Origin: Paenisporosarcina sp049671445
GTDB taxonomy: Bacteria; Bacillota; Bacilli; Bacillales_A; Planococcaceae
Reading direction: 5' to 3'
Assembly (NCBI RefSeq): GCF_049671445.1
Contig: NZ_JBATUX010000118.1
Span: 252,976 to 316,975 of the forward strand
Length of the DNA stretch: 64,000 nucleotides
Shown piece by piece: positions 26,409 through 35,306 of the stretch (positions are counted from its first letter, which is position 1; each line of letters opens with the position of its first letter). A program made the translations under genes and the position numbers. Below the pieces are notes generated by a model. It ran no database searches and was not told the origin of the DNA. It saw only the letters and a list, made by a program, of their open reading frames with translations.

Positions 26409-27502
26409 GTCTGCTTTTATTTGAATTTAAAAAACTATTCCGAACAAAGCTGTTTCTCTATTTTATTGTTTTCTCGATGCTGGCGGTCATCGTTCTATTT
26501 GTCAGCAACGTCTGGCAGCAAGACAGTGTCCGGGCGGAGAAAATTACCTACTTCAGTAAGTTTGCGCGAGATGTTTCGATGGAGCTGGAAGGGAACAGAA
26601 AAGTTTTAGAAGACAATACTTCTCCTGAGCTTGAGGAACAAGTGCGGATTGGCAGTATGGTTTATGCGCAAGTAAATGAGGTGGTCAATGCTATCCAGTC
26701 TCAGCAGACCATGGACGAATTGACGACAGAGAATATGCTCTACCAAACGGCCAAACAATATAAGGCTCTTGGCGGAACATTCTATTTAAGTGAAACAGAA
26801 ATGGACCGAGTGACACGACTCAATGACGAGCTGATTCGGAAAGGGTTGCCGAAGGAGGACCTAAAGTTGACAATACAACCACTCCTCTTTACTCAGCTGG
26901 TTCTTTCTTATGCATTGACAGGGTTTGGATTCTTGGCACTTTTGCTCATCCTTTTGTCATCAGTGACAGGAGAATACGAAGAGAAGAATGTTCGACTCGT
27001 TTATACCTTACCGTTTTCACGAGCACGCTATATGCTCATCAAACTCGGGAGTTTCTTGGTAGCAGGGGGGATGTGGCTGACAGTCGTCACAGTCTCTGCC
27101 TATATCCTTGCGTCACAGTTCACAGATGGTTTGGAGAACCAGTCAGCTTATCCGTTCGCAGAAGTGGAAGGGAACTGGATTCTGATTGCAGATGTGATAC
27201 AGAATGGAATGGTTCTAGGAGGAATGGCTCTTATTTTGGTTCTGACATTCGGCTGGTTCATCGGCTATACGTTCCGGTCTACGCTTCTCAGCTATTTGAT
27301 AGCGATTCTGGTGGTGGCAGGAGGAGCTTTGCTCGTTATAAATGGAGGACCTTATCAATGGAATCCGTTATCTGCACTGCAAGTTCAACAAACCTTGCTT
27401 GATCAGTATTCAACACAATGGAGAATCTATCTTCTCCTTCTATTTTCCATAGTCATCCTAGTAATTGGGACACTTTCAATCAATCAAAAGAGAGGTGTGT
27501 AA
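26405..27502 (+). CDS. ABC-2 type permease
   Basis: A 365-residue protein with an N-terminal membrane helix (about 14–34), a long extracytoplasmic segment (about 35–160) and a five-helix block to the C terminus, the ABC-2 permease plan. It starts inside the ATPase stop codon (ATGA). The second permease begins after one base, so all three are one transcript. The VRLVYTLPFSR coupling-helix region resembles permeases of the YhaP/NatB type. Confidence 0.86.
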   Translation: MSLLLFEFKKLFRTKLFLYFIVFSMLAVIVLFVSNVWQQDSVRAEKITYFSKFARDVSMELEGNRKVLEDNTSPELEEQVRIGSMVYAQVNEVVNAIQSQQTMDELTTENMLYQTAKQYKALGGTFYLSETEMDRVTRLNDELIRKGLPKEDLKLTIQPLLFTQLVLSYALTGFGFLALLLILLSSVTGEYEEKNVRLVYTLPFSRARYMLIKLGSFLVAGGMWLTVVTVSAYILASQFTDGLENQSAYPFAEVEGNWILIADVIQNGMVLGGMALILVLTFGWFIGYTFRSTLLSYLIAILVVAGGALLVINGGPYQWNPLSALQVQQTLLDQYSTQWRIYLLLLFSIVILVIGTLSINQKRGV

Positions 27503-27503
27503 G

Positions 27504-28793
27504 ATGCACACATTTCGTTTTGAAGTGAAGAAAATCTGGAAACGGAAAGGCACCTGGATTGCCTTATTCATCTGTATTTTTGCCATCAGCGCACTCTATT
27601 TTTTCAACAAAGAGACTGCCCGTGATATGGAAGCGACAAATCAGAATTTGATTCAAAATCGTACTGACCAATTCCGTCAGTGGGCAGCCGAATCAGATGC
27701 TGCTGCAGAAAAGGCAAAACAAGAGGGAGACACAGCCACTGCAGACGAACAGTCTTTCATGGCGGAGCGTTTTGGTGAGGGTATAAAGAAATACGAAAAA
27801 TTGAAAATCGCTTATGATATCGACGACTGGGATTATATTTACTCAACGGATTTAGAGGGGATGCAACTGTTTGTTGAAAATCCTATGGAGGCTCAAGTCA
27901 GCATTGAGGAACAGCGTGTAGACCACTTCACTCTTCGCGCATCTTTTGAAGAGAAACAGCAACTGCTTGAAAAAGGACTGATACCGCCAGCCCAGGATAT
28001 CTTTTTATATAGTCTAATGCCCACACTATATAATGAATTCACAGGGTTTTCTGCTGCACAATGGGAACAGAAGACGGAACGGTATGGAACGGTAGGATGG
28101 AACATCTTATATCAATTAACGCAATACTTTTTAATCCCGATTACGATTCTTCTCGGAGCCTTCCTGTTTGGGAATAGCGTGTCGAGTGAGAGCATCCGAA
28201 AAAAAAGAGGGCTGCACTTTTTCCAGGTACTCCCGATCTCTAAGGGACGGGTGTTTTTCGCAAAATATCTGGTCGGCCTGATTCATACGATTCTTTTTAC
28301 AGGTATCATCTCCATGATGCCGCTTTTACTTAGTCTTCTAGACAGGGGCATCGGAAGTCTGGCATACCCAGTGTTGGTCTATGATGGTCCAGATCCGAGT
28401 GCCTTTGGCAGCAGCACACCCGTACCCAATGGGGACTATGACACGTTCCATTTCATCTCGCTAGGGGATTACTTTATGCAGGCTCTATGGCTGACACTTT
28501 TGATGGCGTTTTTTATCTATACGGTCTATTTCTTTCTGTCATTATGGATACGGCATGCAGGGGCCACTTTCTTAGTCACTGGCAGCATAATGTTCATTGG
28601 GACAATGATAGGGGCATCTGCATGGAATCCATTCCAGTATCTCGATGTCCACCGAATTATCACGCAGGAGAATCGTGTGCTCCTGGTAGATAACCGATAC
28701 ACCATCCAAAATGGACTCCTGGCACTTGGCTTGACCGGGCTCTTTTTATGGCTTGTGAGCTTTGGCAGGTACCGTCATTTGAAAGTTAGATGA
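27504..28793 (+). CDS. ABC-2 type permease
   Basis: 429 residues with the same layout as its neighbour: helix at about 15–35, large outer loop (about 35–205), then a membrane block to the C terminus; RKKRGLHFFQVLPISKG matches the equivalent coupling segment of the first permease. The pair probably forms a heterodimer with the ATPase. The ATG at 27504 behind AGAGAGGTGTG is chosen over an upstream in-frame codon inside the previous gene. Codon use is visibly richer in G and C than the rest of the window. Confidence 0.86.
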   Translation: MHTFRFEVKKIWKRKGTWIALFICIFAISALYFFNKETARDMEATNQNLIQNRTDQFRQWAAESDAAAEKAKQEGDTATADEQSFMAERFGEGIKKYEKLKIAYDIDDWDYIYSTDLEGMQLFVENPMEAQVSIEEQRVDHFTLRASFEEKQQLLEKGLIPPAQDIFLYSLMPTLYNEFTGFSAAQWEQKTERYGTVGWNILYQLTQYFLIPITILLGAFLFGNSVSSESIRKKRGLHFFQVLPISKGRVFFAKYLVGLIHTILFTGIISMMPLLLSLLDRGIGSLAYPVLVYDGPDPSAFGSSTPVPNGDYDTFHFISLGDYFMQALWLTLLMAFFIYTVYFFLSLWIRHAGATFLVTGSIMFIGTMIGASAWNPFQYLDVHRIITQENRVLLVDNRYTIQNGLLALGLTGLFLWLVSFGRYRHLKVR

Positions 28794-29029
28794 AAATATC
28801 ACAGGAATTGTCAAAAGGATGAACTGGGAAGAGATTATCTGTGAAAACCAAATAACTATTGCTTATTAGTTACAAAAAGACTAACTTCTATAGTTTTGCG
28901 AGTGAGTTGAAGAAAAGTGTAAGCTAAGACGAAAACTGCCTAATTATGGTTTAAACGGTTAATTGCTGAAGGAATATTAGCATAAATGAGGAATATCAAT
29001 AACAAATTTAAAGTAGGATGTGGATTTCA

Positions 29030-29197
29030 ATGTTGCTATTTAATATGATGGGCCTTGTAGTAACAATAAATATTATTGGGTTAGGGCTTTATTATTTATT
29101 TTTTAAGAAAGCTAAAAATAGAAATAGTTCGATACTTGGGTATTCCTATTTGATTGCCGGAGCTATGGGTTTGCTTATAACGATGTCCCAGTGGTGA
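29030..29197 (+). CDS. Small membrane protein (55 aa), unknown
   Basis: 55 codons: a hydrophobic helix (about 3–25), a basic turn (KKAKNRN) and a second helix (about 35–52), a helical hairpin. The ribosome site (TAGGATGTGG) is weak and rather far. No family recognised; composition rather than homology is the only support. Confidence 0.42.
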   Translation: MLLFNMMGLVVTINIIGLGLYYLFFKKAKNRNSSILGYSYLIAGAMGLLITMSQW

Positions 29198-29394
29198 TTC
29201 TTAGTACCACTTTCATCCACGTGCTAATTCAACCATTAATAAGAACATCATACAATTCATCCGTGTATTTGAATTGATGATTTCGGCCGTTTCATCAAGT
29301 TTCTTTTCACCTAACCTTGCAAGGAACATTGAACAGGACTTATGAATGAAAATGATATGGTCGCAAAAACATATTTATAATAGAGAAGTAGAAT

Positions 29395-29603
29395 GTGAGC
29401 AGATATATATTTTTTATAATTTTATTTTTAATTGTCATCAGCATTACTGGTTGATTAAAAATGGGGCATATGGATTGAAAGAAGCTATTAAAAGAGGAAA
29501 GCGTCCACCCGTAGCGGAAAGCGACAAAATTTCAGTTTATAGAATGTTCCTGTTATCATCCGGTTTTATGAATTTTGGAATTGACTCAATTGTAAATATA
29601 TAG
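29395..29603 (+). pseudogene. Probable frameshifted small membrane protein gene
   Basis: From a GTG at 29395 the frame encodes an ideal transmembrane helix (SRYIFFIILFLIVISITG) and stops at 29452–29454. The -1 frame, entered near 29448, continues as a plausible cytoplasmic tail (WLIKNGAYGLKEAIKRGK…) to the TAG at 29601. One missing base near 29446–29449 would join them. The alternative is that the long frame from 29346 is itself meaningless. Confidence 0.4.
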
Positions 29604-29624
29604 TTTGAAATAGGGGGACAGTAC

Positions 29625-29963
29625 ATGGAGAATGATAAATTAGAAGATATTGAGTCTAAATTAACTTTAATAACCTACTGTATAGCAGAACTACACGAGA
29701 TAATTAACACTGAATACAAATCACGAGCATACGAACTTTTAATGAATGGTTTTAAATCAAGAGAAATTGAATTAATAGATCAATATTTTTCGGAATGCTT
29801 AAGAAACCAAGTAGCACCTTCCTTTATCGATTTTAGAGAAACAGTTATCAGGATAACAAACGATCAACCTTTCACTGTTGGATCAGCGGAAAGATTACTA
29901 TTAGCTTATAAGCACGAAAACCTTTTTAAAAATGTGGTAAATAACATTCTAAAAACTAAATAG
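29625..29963 (+). CDS. Hypothetical protein
   Basis: 112 residues, soluble, mainly helical and charged, no membrane segment and no motif recognised. A clear ribosome site (TAGGGGGA) precedes the ATG. It lies just after the frameshifted membrane gene and might have been co-transcribed with it. Confidence 0.55.
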   Translation: MENDKLEDIESKLTLITYCIAELHEIINTEYKSRAYELLMNGFKSREIELIDQYFSECLRNQVAPSFIDFRETVIRITNDQPFTVGSAERLLLAYKHENLFKNVVNNILKTK

Positions 29964-30073
29964 GAAGCCTTTTCATCTTCGGAGAGGGCACTGAATACAA
30001 TACATTTTTAGAATTTGACTTTGACAGTCTCAGTAATTCAGTGAAATGCTTGTTCCTTAAAGGGCAATCTGAC

Positions 30074-30108
30074 AAAAAAAGGATGGACGAACTTTTCTCG
30101 TCCATCCT
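30074..30108 (-). terminator. Terminator of the minus-strand lipoprotein gene
   Basis: An 11-bp perfect stem (30080–30090 with 30098–30108); read on the minus strand it is followed by seven T. Confidence 0.85.
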
Positions 30109-30155
30109 ACTTTATTTAAGATCGAACAACCAACCGATTCTTCCAAAATAACCAA

Positions 30156-30491
30156 TTATTGATTTAAGCGCAATGTTTCAATCATTTCTTTTCCATCGAC
30201 CATTTTTGTAGAAAACGCGATATTGTCATTTTCTTTGATTTTATCAAAATCTCCTGTTGCATCTTCAGCAACATCATACGTTTTTACTTCACCTTCGTAA
30301 TCAATCATGACCTTTTTAGGGTCATCTCCTTCAAATCCTTTAAAAACACCTTCCACTTGAGTTGTTAGTTCAATGCCTGCAGCATCTCCATCTTTAACTT
30401 CATCATCCACGCTCACTTCGGGTTCCGCATTGCAAGCAGTTAATGAAAATAGTAAAAATCCAATGGCTGTAAATCGAATCCAGGATTTCAT
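30156..30491 (-). CDS. Small lipoprotein
   Basis: 111 residues with a signal peptide and lipobox L-T-A-C, Cys20 being the expected lipidated residue, followed by a short acidic linker and a domain of about 80 residues dominated by beta-type sequence (VEGVFKGFEGDDPKKVMIDY…). No family recognised with confidence. The ATG at 30491 has AAGGAGG eight bases upstream. It is transcribed divergently from dinG. Confidence 0.75.
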   Translation of the reverse strand: MKSWIRFTAIGFLLFSLTACNAEPEVSVDDEVKDGDAAGIELTTQVEGVFKGFEGDDPKKVMIDYEGEVKTYDVAEDATGDFDKIKENDNIAFSTKMVDGKEMIETLRLNQ

Positions 30492-30558
30492 AAACAAAAC
30501 CTCCTTTTTTTGTTAGACGTATTTGTATCCTCTCAGTTACACGTAAACAGCTAAATTG

Positions 30559-30567
30559 TGATACAAT
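30559..30567 (+). promoter_or_regulatory. Extended -10 promoter of the dinG operon
   Basis: TGA followed by TACAAT (30562–30567), 37 bases before dinG. A weak TTACAC lies 19 bases upstream. No LexA (CGAAC…GTTCG) box is seen. Confidence 0.45.
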
Positions 30568-30603
30568 TTTTTTGTTAGAAGTCTAAATTGTGAGCTGATA
30601 ATT

Positions 30604-33387
30604 ATGCAAAGTCTTACTTATGCAATCGTAGATATTGAAACAACTGGTCATTCGCCTGCAAAAGGAGATCGAATGATTCAATTTGCAGTTGTCTTCGTTC
30701 GTGATTGGAAAATACAATCAACCTATTCAACCTTCATACAGCCTGGAAAGAAAATTCCTTTTTTCATTCAGGACTTAACGAATATCTCTGACAAAGATGT
30801 CAAAGATGCTCCCGTGTTTGAAGATGTTGCTGGTGATATTTATGACATGCTTGAAGACTGTGTATTCGTTGCGCATAATACAAATTTTGATTTGTCATTT
30901 GTTCAAGCGGAATTTAAGCGAATCGGTTTTCCTTTGTGGAAGGGCAAGAAAATGGACACGGTCGAATTGTCCCGTTTGCTATTTCCAACTTCCTTTAGCT
31001 ATAAATTACAAGATATTACACAAGAACGCGGCATCAATCTGACAAACGCACATCGTGCAGATGATGATGCATATGCAACTGCGGAATTATTTATTGATTG
31101 TATGAAAGAAATAGAAAAACTTCCTATTCAAACATTACAACATATTCATAAACGATCGTTCCAATTGAAGCATGATGTTTCTTCATTATTCTTTGAAGCA
31201 CTTCAAAAGAAACGAGTCATGTCAAATCAAAATGATTTGGATATTTATAAAGGTATTGCCCTGCGAAAAAAACAACTTCAAATGGATTCTGTAGAGTCAT
31301 TCACATATTATCCTGAAACTAAAAATCAAAAACGATTGATGTTTTCTGAAGGCTTACAAGACTTTAAAGAACGAGATGGCCAATTTCAAATGATGGATGC
31401 CATATGGCAATCCTTTCAAACGAAAAATGAATTAGCGATTGAAGCCTCAACTGGTATCGGGAAAACACTTAGTTATTTAATTCCTAGTTATTTTCATGCA
31501 AAACATCAAGGAAAAAAAGTCTTAATTAGTACATATACATCACATTTAATGGAGCAATTGTATGAAGTGGAAGTGCCAAAATTAGAAGCTATCGCCAAAG
31601 GCAAAGTTAATGTGGCTATCATAAAAGGGGCTAGACATTATCTGGATTTACATCGTTTTGAAGAATTGCTACGTGCAGAAGATGAATCTTATGACGACAC
31701 ATTTGCTATTTGTCAAATACTTGTATGGCTTGCAAGAACACAAACTGGTGATGTCGGTGAATTAAATGTTTCAAGTGGTGGTCAATTTTTCTTAGACAAA
31801 GTTAGAAAGAATGCATTCTCTATAAAATCATCTGAAATAAACGTCCATGATTTTCATTCGTTTGCATTAGCGCAAAGTCAACAAGCCGATTTATTAATTA
31901 CCAATCATGCGATGTTGTTTACTGATAAACATCGACTCGAACCTCTGCTGACAAATGAAATAACTTCATTCGTCATTGATGAAGCCCATCAATTTGTGCA
32001 AGCGGCCAATGCTCGAGATGAGCGTATTTTTTCATATACTCAGTGGAAGTATGTATTTGGGCAACTTGGTACACGTGATCAAGAACAATTAACGTCTTCT
32101 TTTGCACAAGTCTTAGAACGTCAAGGTGTTGAAGTTACTAACACATTTGAAGAACTAGATCGTGTTTACACACAATGTAGTGACAAGTTTGACGAGGCAG
32201 TTCTATCGCTTGTACAAAATGTTAATCGTAAAAAGACAGCGAAATCACATTCGAAACAAACCATATTACTAGAAGAATTAGAGCTAAATTATGATGTACT
32301 TAATGAAGTTTATCATTATTTACAAAGATGGCTAACAATAGCAGAGAACTTACTAGAGCGTATTTCAACAAGTCAATTAGAATCTAGCCACTCCGAGAAA
32401 TTAATCGTAGCAGAGTGGCAATACTGGCTGAATGAAATGAAAATAAAAACAGGGGAATGGGTAGATATATTTCTTTCCTCCACCTCGGAGCATTCTGTAT
32501 GGATTGAGCTAGATCGAAGAAGTGTTCCTGGTAGTCTCCATGTGTATAAAAAACCAATTGATTCGACATGGGCAGTGAAAGAAATATTTGATGAGTGGCG
32601 GGGGAAAGCAGGTATTATTTGGACGTCCGGTACTTTGTCTGTTCCAGGGAATAGCCGATTTATTGTGAATCAATTAGGACTTCCAGAAAATGTTCAAATT
32701 AAAACGTATTCTGCTGCAAGAGATTTTTACCAAGGCGCCAATTTATTCATTGTAGATGACATGCCAGATATTCAGCATGTATCACAGTCAGACTTTATTG
32801 AAGCTGTTGCTGATGCAGTCATTCAAACTGTACTGGTAACAGAGGGACGATGTTTTGTGTTATTTACGTCACAAGATATGTTAAGAAAAACAGTAGATTT
32901 AATTCAGGATACAAATTTGCTTGAAGACTATATGTTATTTGCGCAAGGGATGACATCTGGAAGTCGAATGAAACTATTAAAATCATTCCAACGCTTCCGT
33001 AAATCCGTATTATTTGGAACAAATAGTTTCTGGGAAGGTGTCGATGTGCCGGGAGATGCCCTATCTGCCGTTATCATGGTGCGCTTGCCATTTTCGTCAC
33101 CGGAAGAACCTGTCTTTAAGACACAGGCTGAGCGATTAACGAAACAAGGTATCAATTCGTTTACATCATTTGCCTTACCTGAAGCCATTCTTCGATTCCG
33201 TCAAGGTTTTGGACGCTTAATTCGTTCGTCTACGGATAGAGGAGTATTTATTGTACTCGATCGACGAATCGAATCTAAGTCATACGGCAAAGAGTTTATT
33301 CGTGCTTTACCTGATATCCCGATGAAGAAAGTCTCTTTAGAAGATATGGTCTTAGACCTAGAACATTGGTATAATGAGAAAGTATGA
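30604..33387 (+). CDS. dinG: DinG-family helicase with N-terminal 3'-5' exonuclease domain
   Basis: 927 residues, like B. subtilis DinG: a DEDD exonuclease domain (about 1–165; AIVDIETTG with Asp10/Glu12, HNTNFD, HRADDDA) fused to an XPD-like superfamily 2 helicase with Walker A STGIGKT (about residue 285), IDEAH box and C-terminal GFGRLIRS. The helicase part shows no obvious four-cysteine iron-sulfur cluster, unlike ypvA in this window. In staphylococci the homologue acts as an exonuclease rather than a helicase, so 'helicase' is by family only. Leads an operon with ypmA, ypmB, aspB and asnS. Confidence 0.94.
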   Translation: MQSLTYAIVDIETTGHSPAKGDRMIQFAVVFVRDWKIQSTYSTFIQPGKKIPFFIQDLTNISDKDVKDAPVFEDVAGDIYDMLEDCVFVAHNTNFDLSFVQAEFKRIGFPLWKGKKMDTVELSRLLFPTSFSYKLQDITQERGINLTNAHRADDDAYATAELFIDCMKEIEKLPIQTLQHIHKRSFQLKHDVSSLFFEALQKKRVMSNQNDLDIYKGIALRKKQLQMDSVESFTYYPETKNQKRLMFSEGLQDFKERDGQFQMMDAIWQSFQTKNELAIEASTGIGKTLSYLIPSYFHAKHQGKKVLISTYTSHLMEQLYEVEVPKLEAIAKGKVNVAIIKGARHYLDLHRFEELLRAEDESYDDTFAICQILVWLARTQTGDVGELNVSSGGQFFLDKVRKNAFSIKSSEINVHDFHSFALAQSQQADLLITNHAMLFTDKHRLEPLLTNEITSFVIDEAHQFVQAANARDERIFSYTQWKYVFGQLGTRDQEQLTSSFAQVLERQGVEVTNTFEELDRVYTQCSDKFDEAVLSLVQNVNRKKTAKSHSKQTILLEELELNYDVLNEVYHYLQRWLTIAENLLERISTSQLESSHSEKLIVAEWQYWLNEMKIKTGEWVDIFLSSTSEHSVWIELDRRSVPGSLHVYKKPIDSTWAVKEIFDEWRGKAGIIWTSGTLSVPGNSRFIVNQLGLPENVQIKTYSAARDFYQGANLFIVDDMPDIQHVSQSDFIEAVADAVIQTVLVTEGRCFVLFTSQDMLRKTVDLIQDTNLLEDYMLFAQGMTSGSRMKLLKSFQRFRKSVLFGTNSFWEGVDVPGDALSAVIMVRLPFSSPEEPVFKTQAERLTKQGINSFTSFALPEAILRFRQGFGRLIRSSTDRGVFIVLDRRIESKSYGKEFIRALPDIPMKKVSLEDMVLDLEHWYNEKV

Positions 33388-33409
33388 GTAAAGAGAGTAG
33401 GGGTTTAGA

Positions 33410-33580
33410 ATGGAAAGCAAAATTGAAATAATTTCAACGGTTACGGTTGACTATCAATCAGACTTGTATAAAATTGTGGACGCCTTGAATCGTAATTTAA
33501 AACATAGAGATTTAATGTTCGGACTTGCACTAGAGAAAGACAATCAAGAGAAAGCCGTTTTCACAATTTATAAAACGTAA
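33410..33580 (+). CDS. ypmA: YpmA family small protein (DUF4264)
   Basis: A 56-residue protein starting MESKIEIISTVTVDYQ, preceded by AGTAGGGG. Size, sequence style and its place between dinG and ypmB match B. subtilis YpmA. Function unknown. Confidence 0.82.
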   Translation: MESKIEIISTVTVDYQSDLYKIVDALNRNLKHRDLMFGLALEKDNQEKAVFTIYKT

Positions 33581-33589
33581 GGTGCATAT

Positions 33590-34072
33590 ATGAAACGATG
33601 GATTATTTTTATAAGTGTTTTTATTCTTTCACTGAGCCTAGTAATCAGCTTATTCGTAATTTGGAAAGCAGGTCAGCCATTTTCAGATGAAAAGGATAAA
33701 GCTGAACAACTTGTATTAAGTGAAAAGAAATTAACAGATGTAACAGACTCAGAAATTTACAGTGGAACAAATACATATGTTACCGTCAGTGGTAATGATG
33801 TAGAAGGAAATGGGAAAGCTGTTTTTATCCCTATTACCGGTAAGGACGTTGCCATTGAAGAAGTAATACTTAAAGATGGAATTTCACAAAAACAGGCAAT
33901 TGAAGCCGTGCAAAATGAGTTTGAAGTAAAAGAAGTGTTACACACTAAACTTGGTTGGGAACAAGACAATGCAGTTTGGGAAATCACTTTTTTGAATGAA
34001 AATGATAAATTAAATTACGTTTACTTATCATTTGAAACCGGAAAATGGTGGAAACGTATTTTGAATATGTAA
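33590..34072 (+). CDS. ypmB: YpmB, membrane-anchored DUF5590 protein
   Basis: 160 residues: one N-terminal membrane helix (about 3–26) and an extracytoplasmic region with PepSY-like composition (KDGISQKQAIEAVQNEF). The homologue in B. subtilis occupies the same place. Function unknown. Nine bases after ypmA and 16 before aspB. Confidence 0.84.
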   Translation: MKRWIIFISVFILSLSLVISLFVIWKAGQPFSDEKDKAEQLVLSEKKLTDVTDSEIYSGTNTYVTVSGNDVEGNGKAVFIPITGKDVAIEEVILKDGISQKQAIEAVQNEFEVKEVLHTKLGWEQDNAVWEITFLNENDKLNYVYLSFETGKWWKRILNM

Positions 34073-34088
34073 AAGGGGACGACTGTTT

Positions 34089-35291
34089 ATGAAACCACAA
34101 TTAGCAAATCGCGTTCACACATTATCACCTTCAACAACATTGGCCATTACTGCCAAAGCAAAAGAATTAAAACAACAAGGCATTGATGTAATTGGTCTAG
34201 GAGCAGGCGAACCCGATTACAATACTCCTCAAAACATATTAGATGCCGCTCTTAAGTCTATGAATGAAGGTCATACAAAATATACGCCTGCTGGTGGATT
34301 ACCTGCATTAAAAAAAGCGATTATTGACAAGTTAAAGCGTGATCAAGAATTAAAATATGAACCATCTGAAATTTTAGTAGGAATTGGCGCAAAACATGTA
34401 TTATATACATTGTTCCAAGTATTATTGAATGAACAAGATGAAGTGATTATTCCGATTCCATATTGGGTGAGTTATCCTGAACAAGTTAAATTAGCTGGTG
34501 GTGTTCCAGTCTATATTGAAGGAACAGCAGAACAACAATACAAAGTTTCACCACAACAGATTCAAGAAGTAATAACAGATAAAACACGAGCTATTATCTT
34601 AAATTCACCAAGTAATCCTTCTGGTATGCTATACACTGAAGAAGAATTAAAAGACATCGCGGCTATCTGCAAAGAAGCAAATATATGGATTATCTCAGAT
34701 GAGATTTATGAAAAGTTGATATATGGTGATGCGAAACACGTATCAATTGCTCAAATTTCTGATGATGCAAAAGAACGTACTCTAGTCATTAATGGCGTTT
34801 CAAAATCTCATTCAATGACTGGCTGGCGCATTGGCTATGCTGCTGGGAACAAAGAAGTAATTACTGCTATGACGGATTTAGCTAGCCACTCTACTTCAAA
34901 TCCAGTGACCACTTCCCAATATGCTGCAATCGAAGCGTATAATGGTCCTCAAGATGCGGTAGAGGAGATGCGAGCAGCATTTGAATCACGTTTAGAAATT
35001 ATTTATCCAAAAGTAGTTGCCATTCCTGGTTTCAAAGTATTAAAACCACAAGGTGCATTTTATTTGCTACCTGATGTATCAGAAGCAGCCCGTAAGACAG
35101 GATATGAAAATGTAGACGCATTTGTAAATGCATTACTTACAGAAGCAAATGTAGCAGTAATTCCTGGTTCAGGATTTGGTGCTCCATCAACGATTCGATT
35201 ATCGTATGCAACATCGCTTGATTTACTTGAAGCGGCTGTATCTCGTATAGACTCATTCGTAAAATCAAAATGGCAAGAAGATTTGCTGTAA
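34089..35291 (+). CDS. aspB: Aspartate aminotransferase
   Basis: PLP-dependent interconversion of aspartate and oxaloacetate. The 400-residue class I enzyme has GLGAGEPDYNTP at the N terminus, NSPSNPSG, the ISDEIYEKLIY block and the Schiff-base lysine in SKSHSMTGWRIG. Located between ypmB and asnS as in B. subtilis, consistent with aspartate feeding asparagine and aspartate-derived pathways. Confidence 0.95.
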   Translation: MKPQLANRVHTLSPSTTLAITAKAKELKQQGIDVIGLGAGEPDYNTPQNILDAALKSMNEGHTKYTPAGGLPALKKAIIDKLKRDQELKYEPSEILVGIGAKHVLYTLFQVLLNEQDEVIIPIPYWVSYPEQVKLAGGVPVYIEGTAEQQYKVSPQQIQEVITDKTRAIILNSPSNPSGMLYTEEELKDIAAICKEANIWIISDEIYEKLIYGDAKHVSIAQISDDAKERTLVINGVSKSHSMTGWRIGYAAGNKEVITAMTDLASHSTSNPVTTSQYAAIEAYNGPQDAVEEMRAAFESRLEIIYPKVVAIPGFKVLKPQGAFYLLPDVSEAARKTGYENVDAFVNALLTEANVAVIPGSGFGAPSTIRLSYATSLDLLEAAVSRIDSFVKSKWQEDLL

Positions 35292-35306
35292 TCTCTGGAG
35301 GAACCT

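Noticed and set aside
29346..29394. Upstream part of the 85-codon frame at 29346–29603
   Set aside because: The first third is Lys/His/Cys-rich with no ribosome site; the overlapping frame from 29395 gives a better membrane helix, so the long frame was not accepted as a gene.
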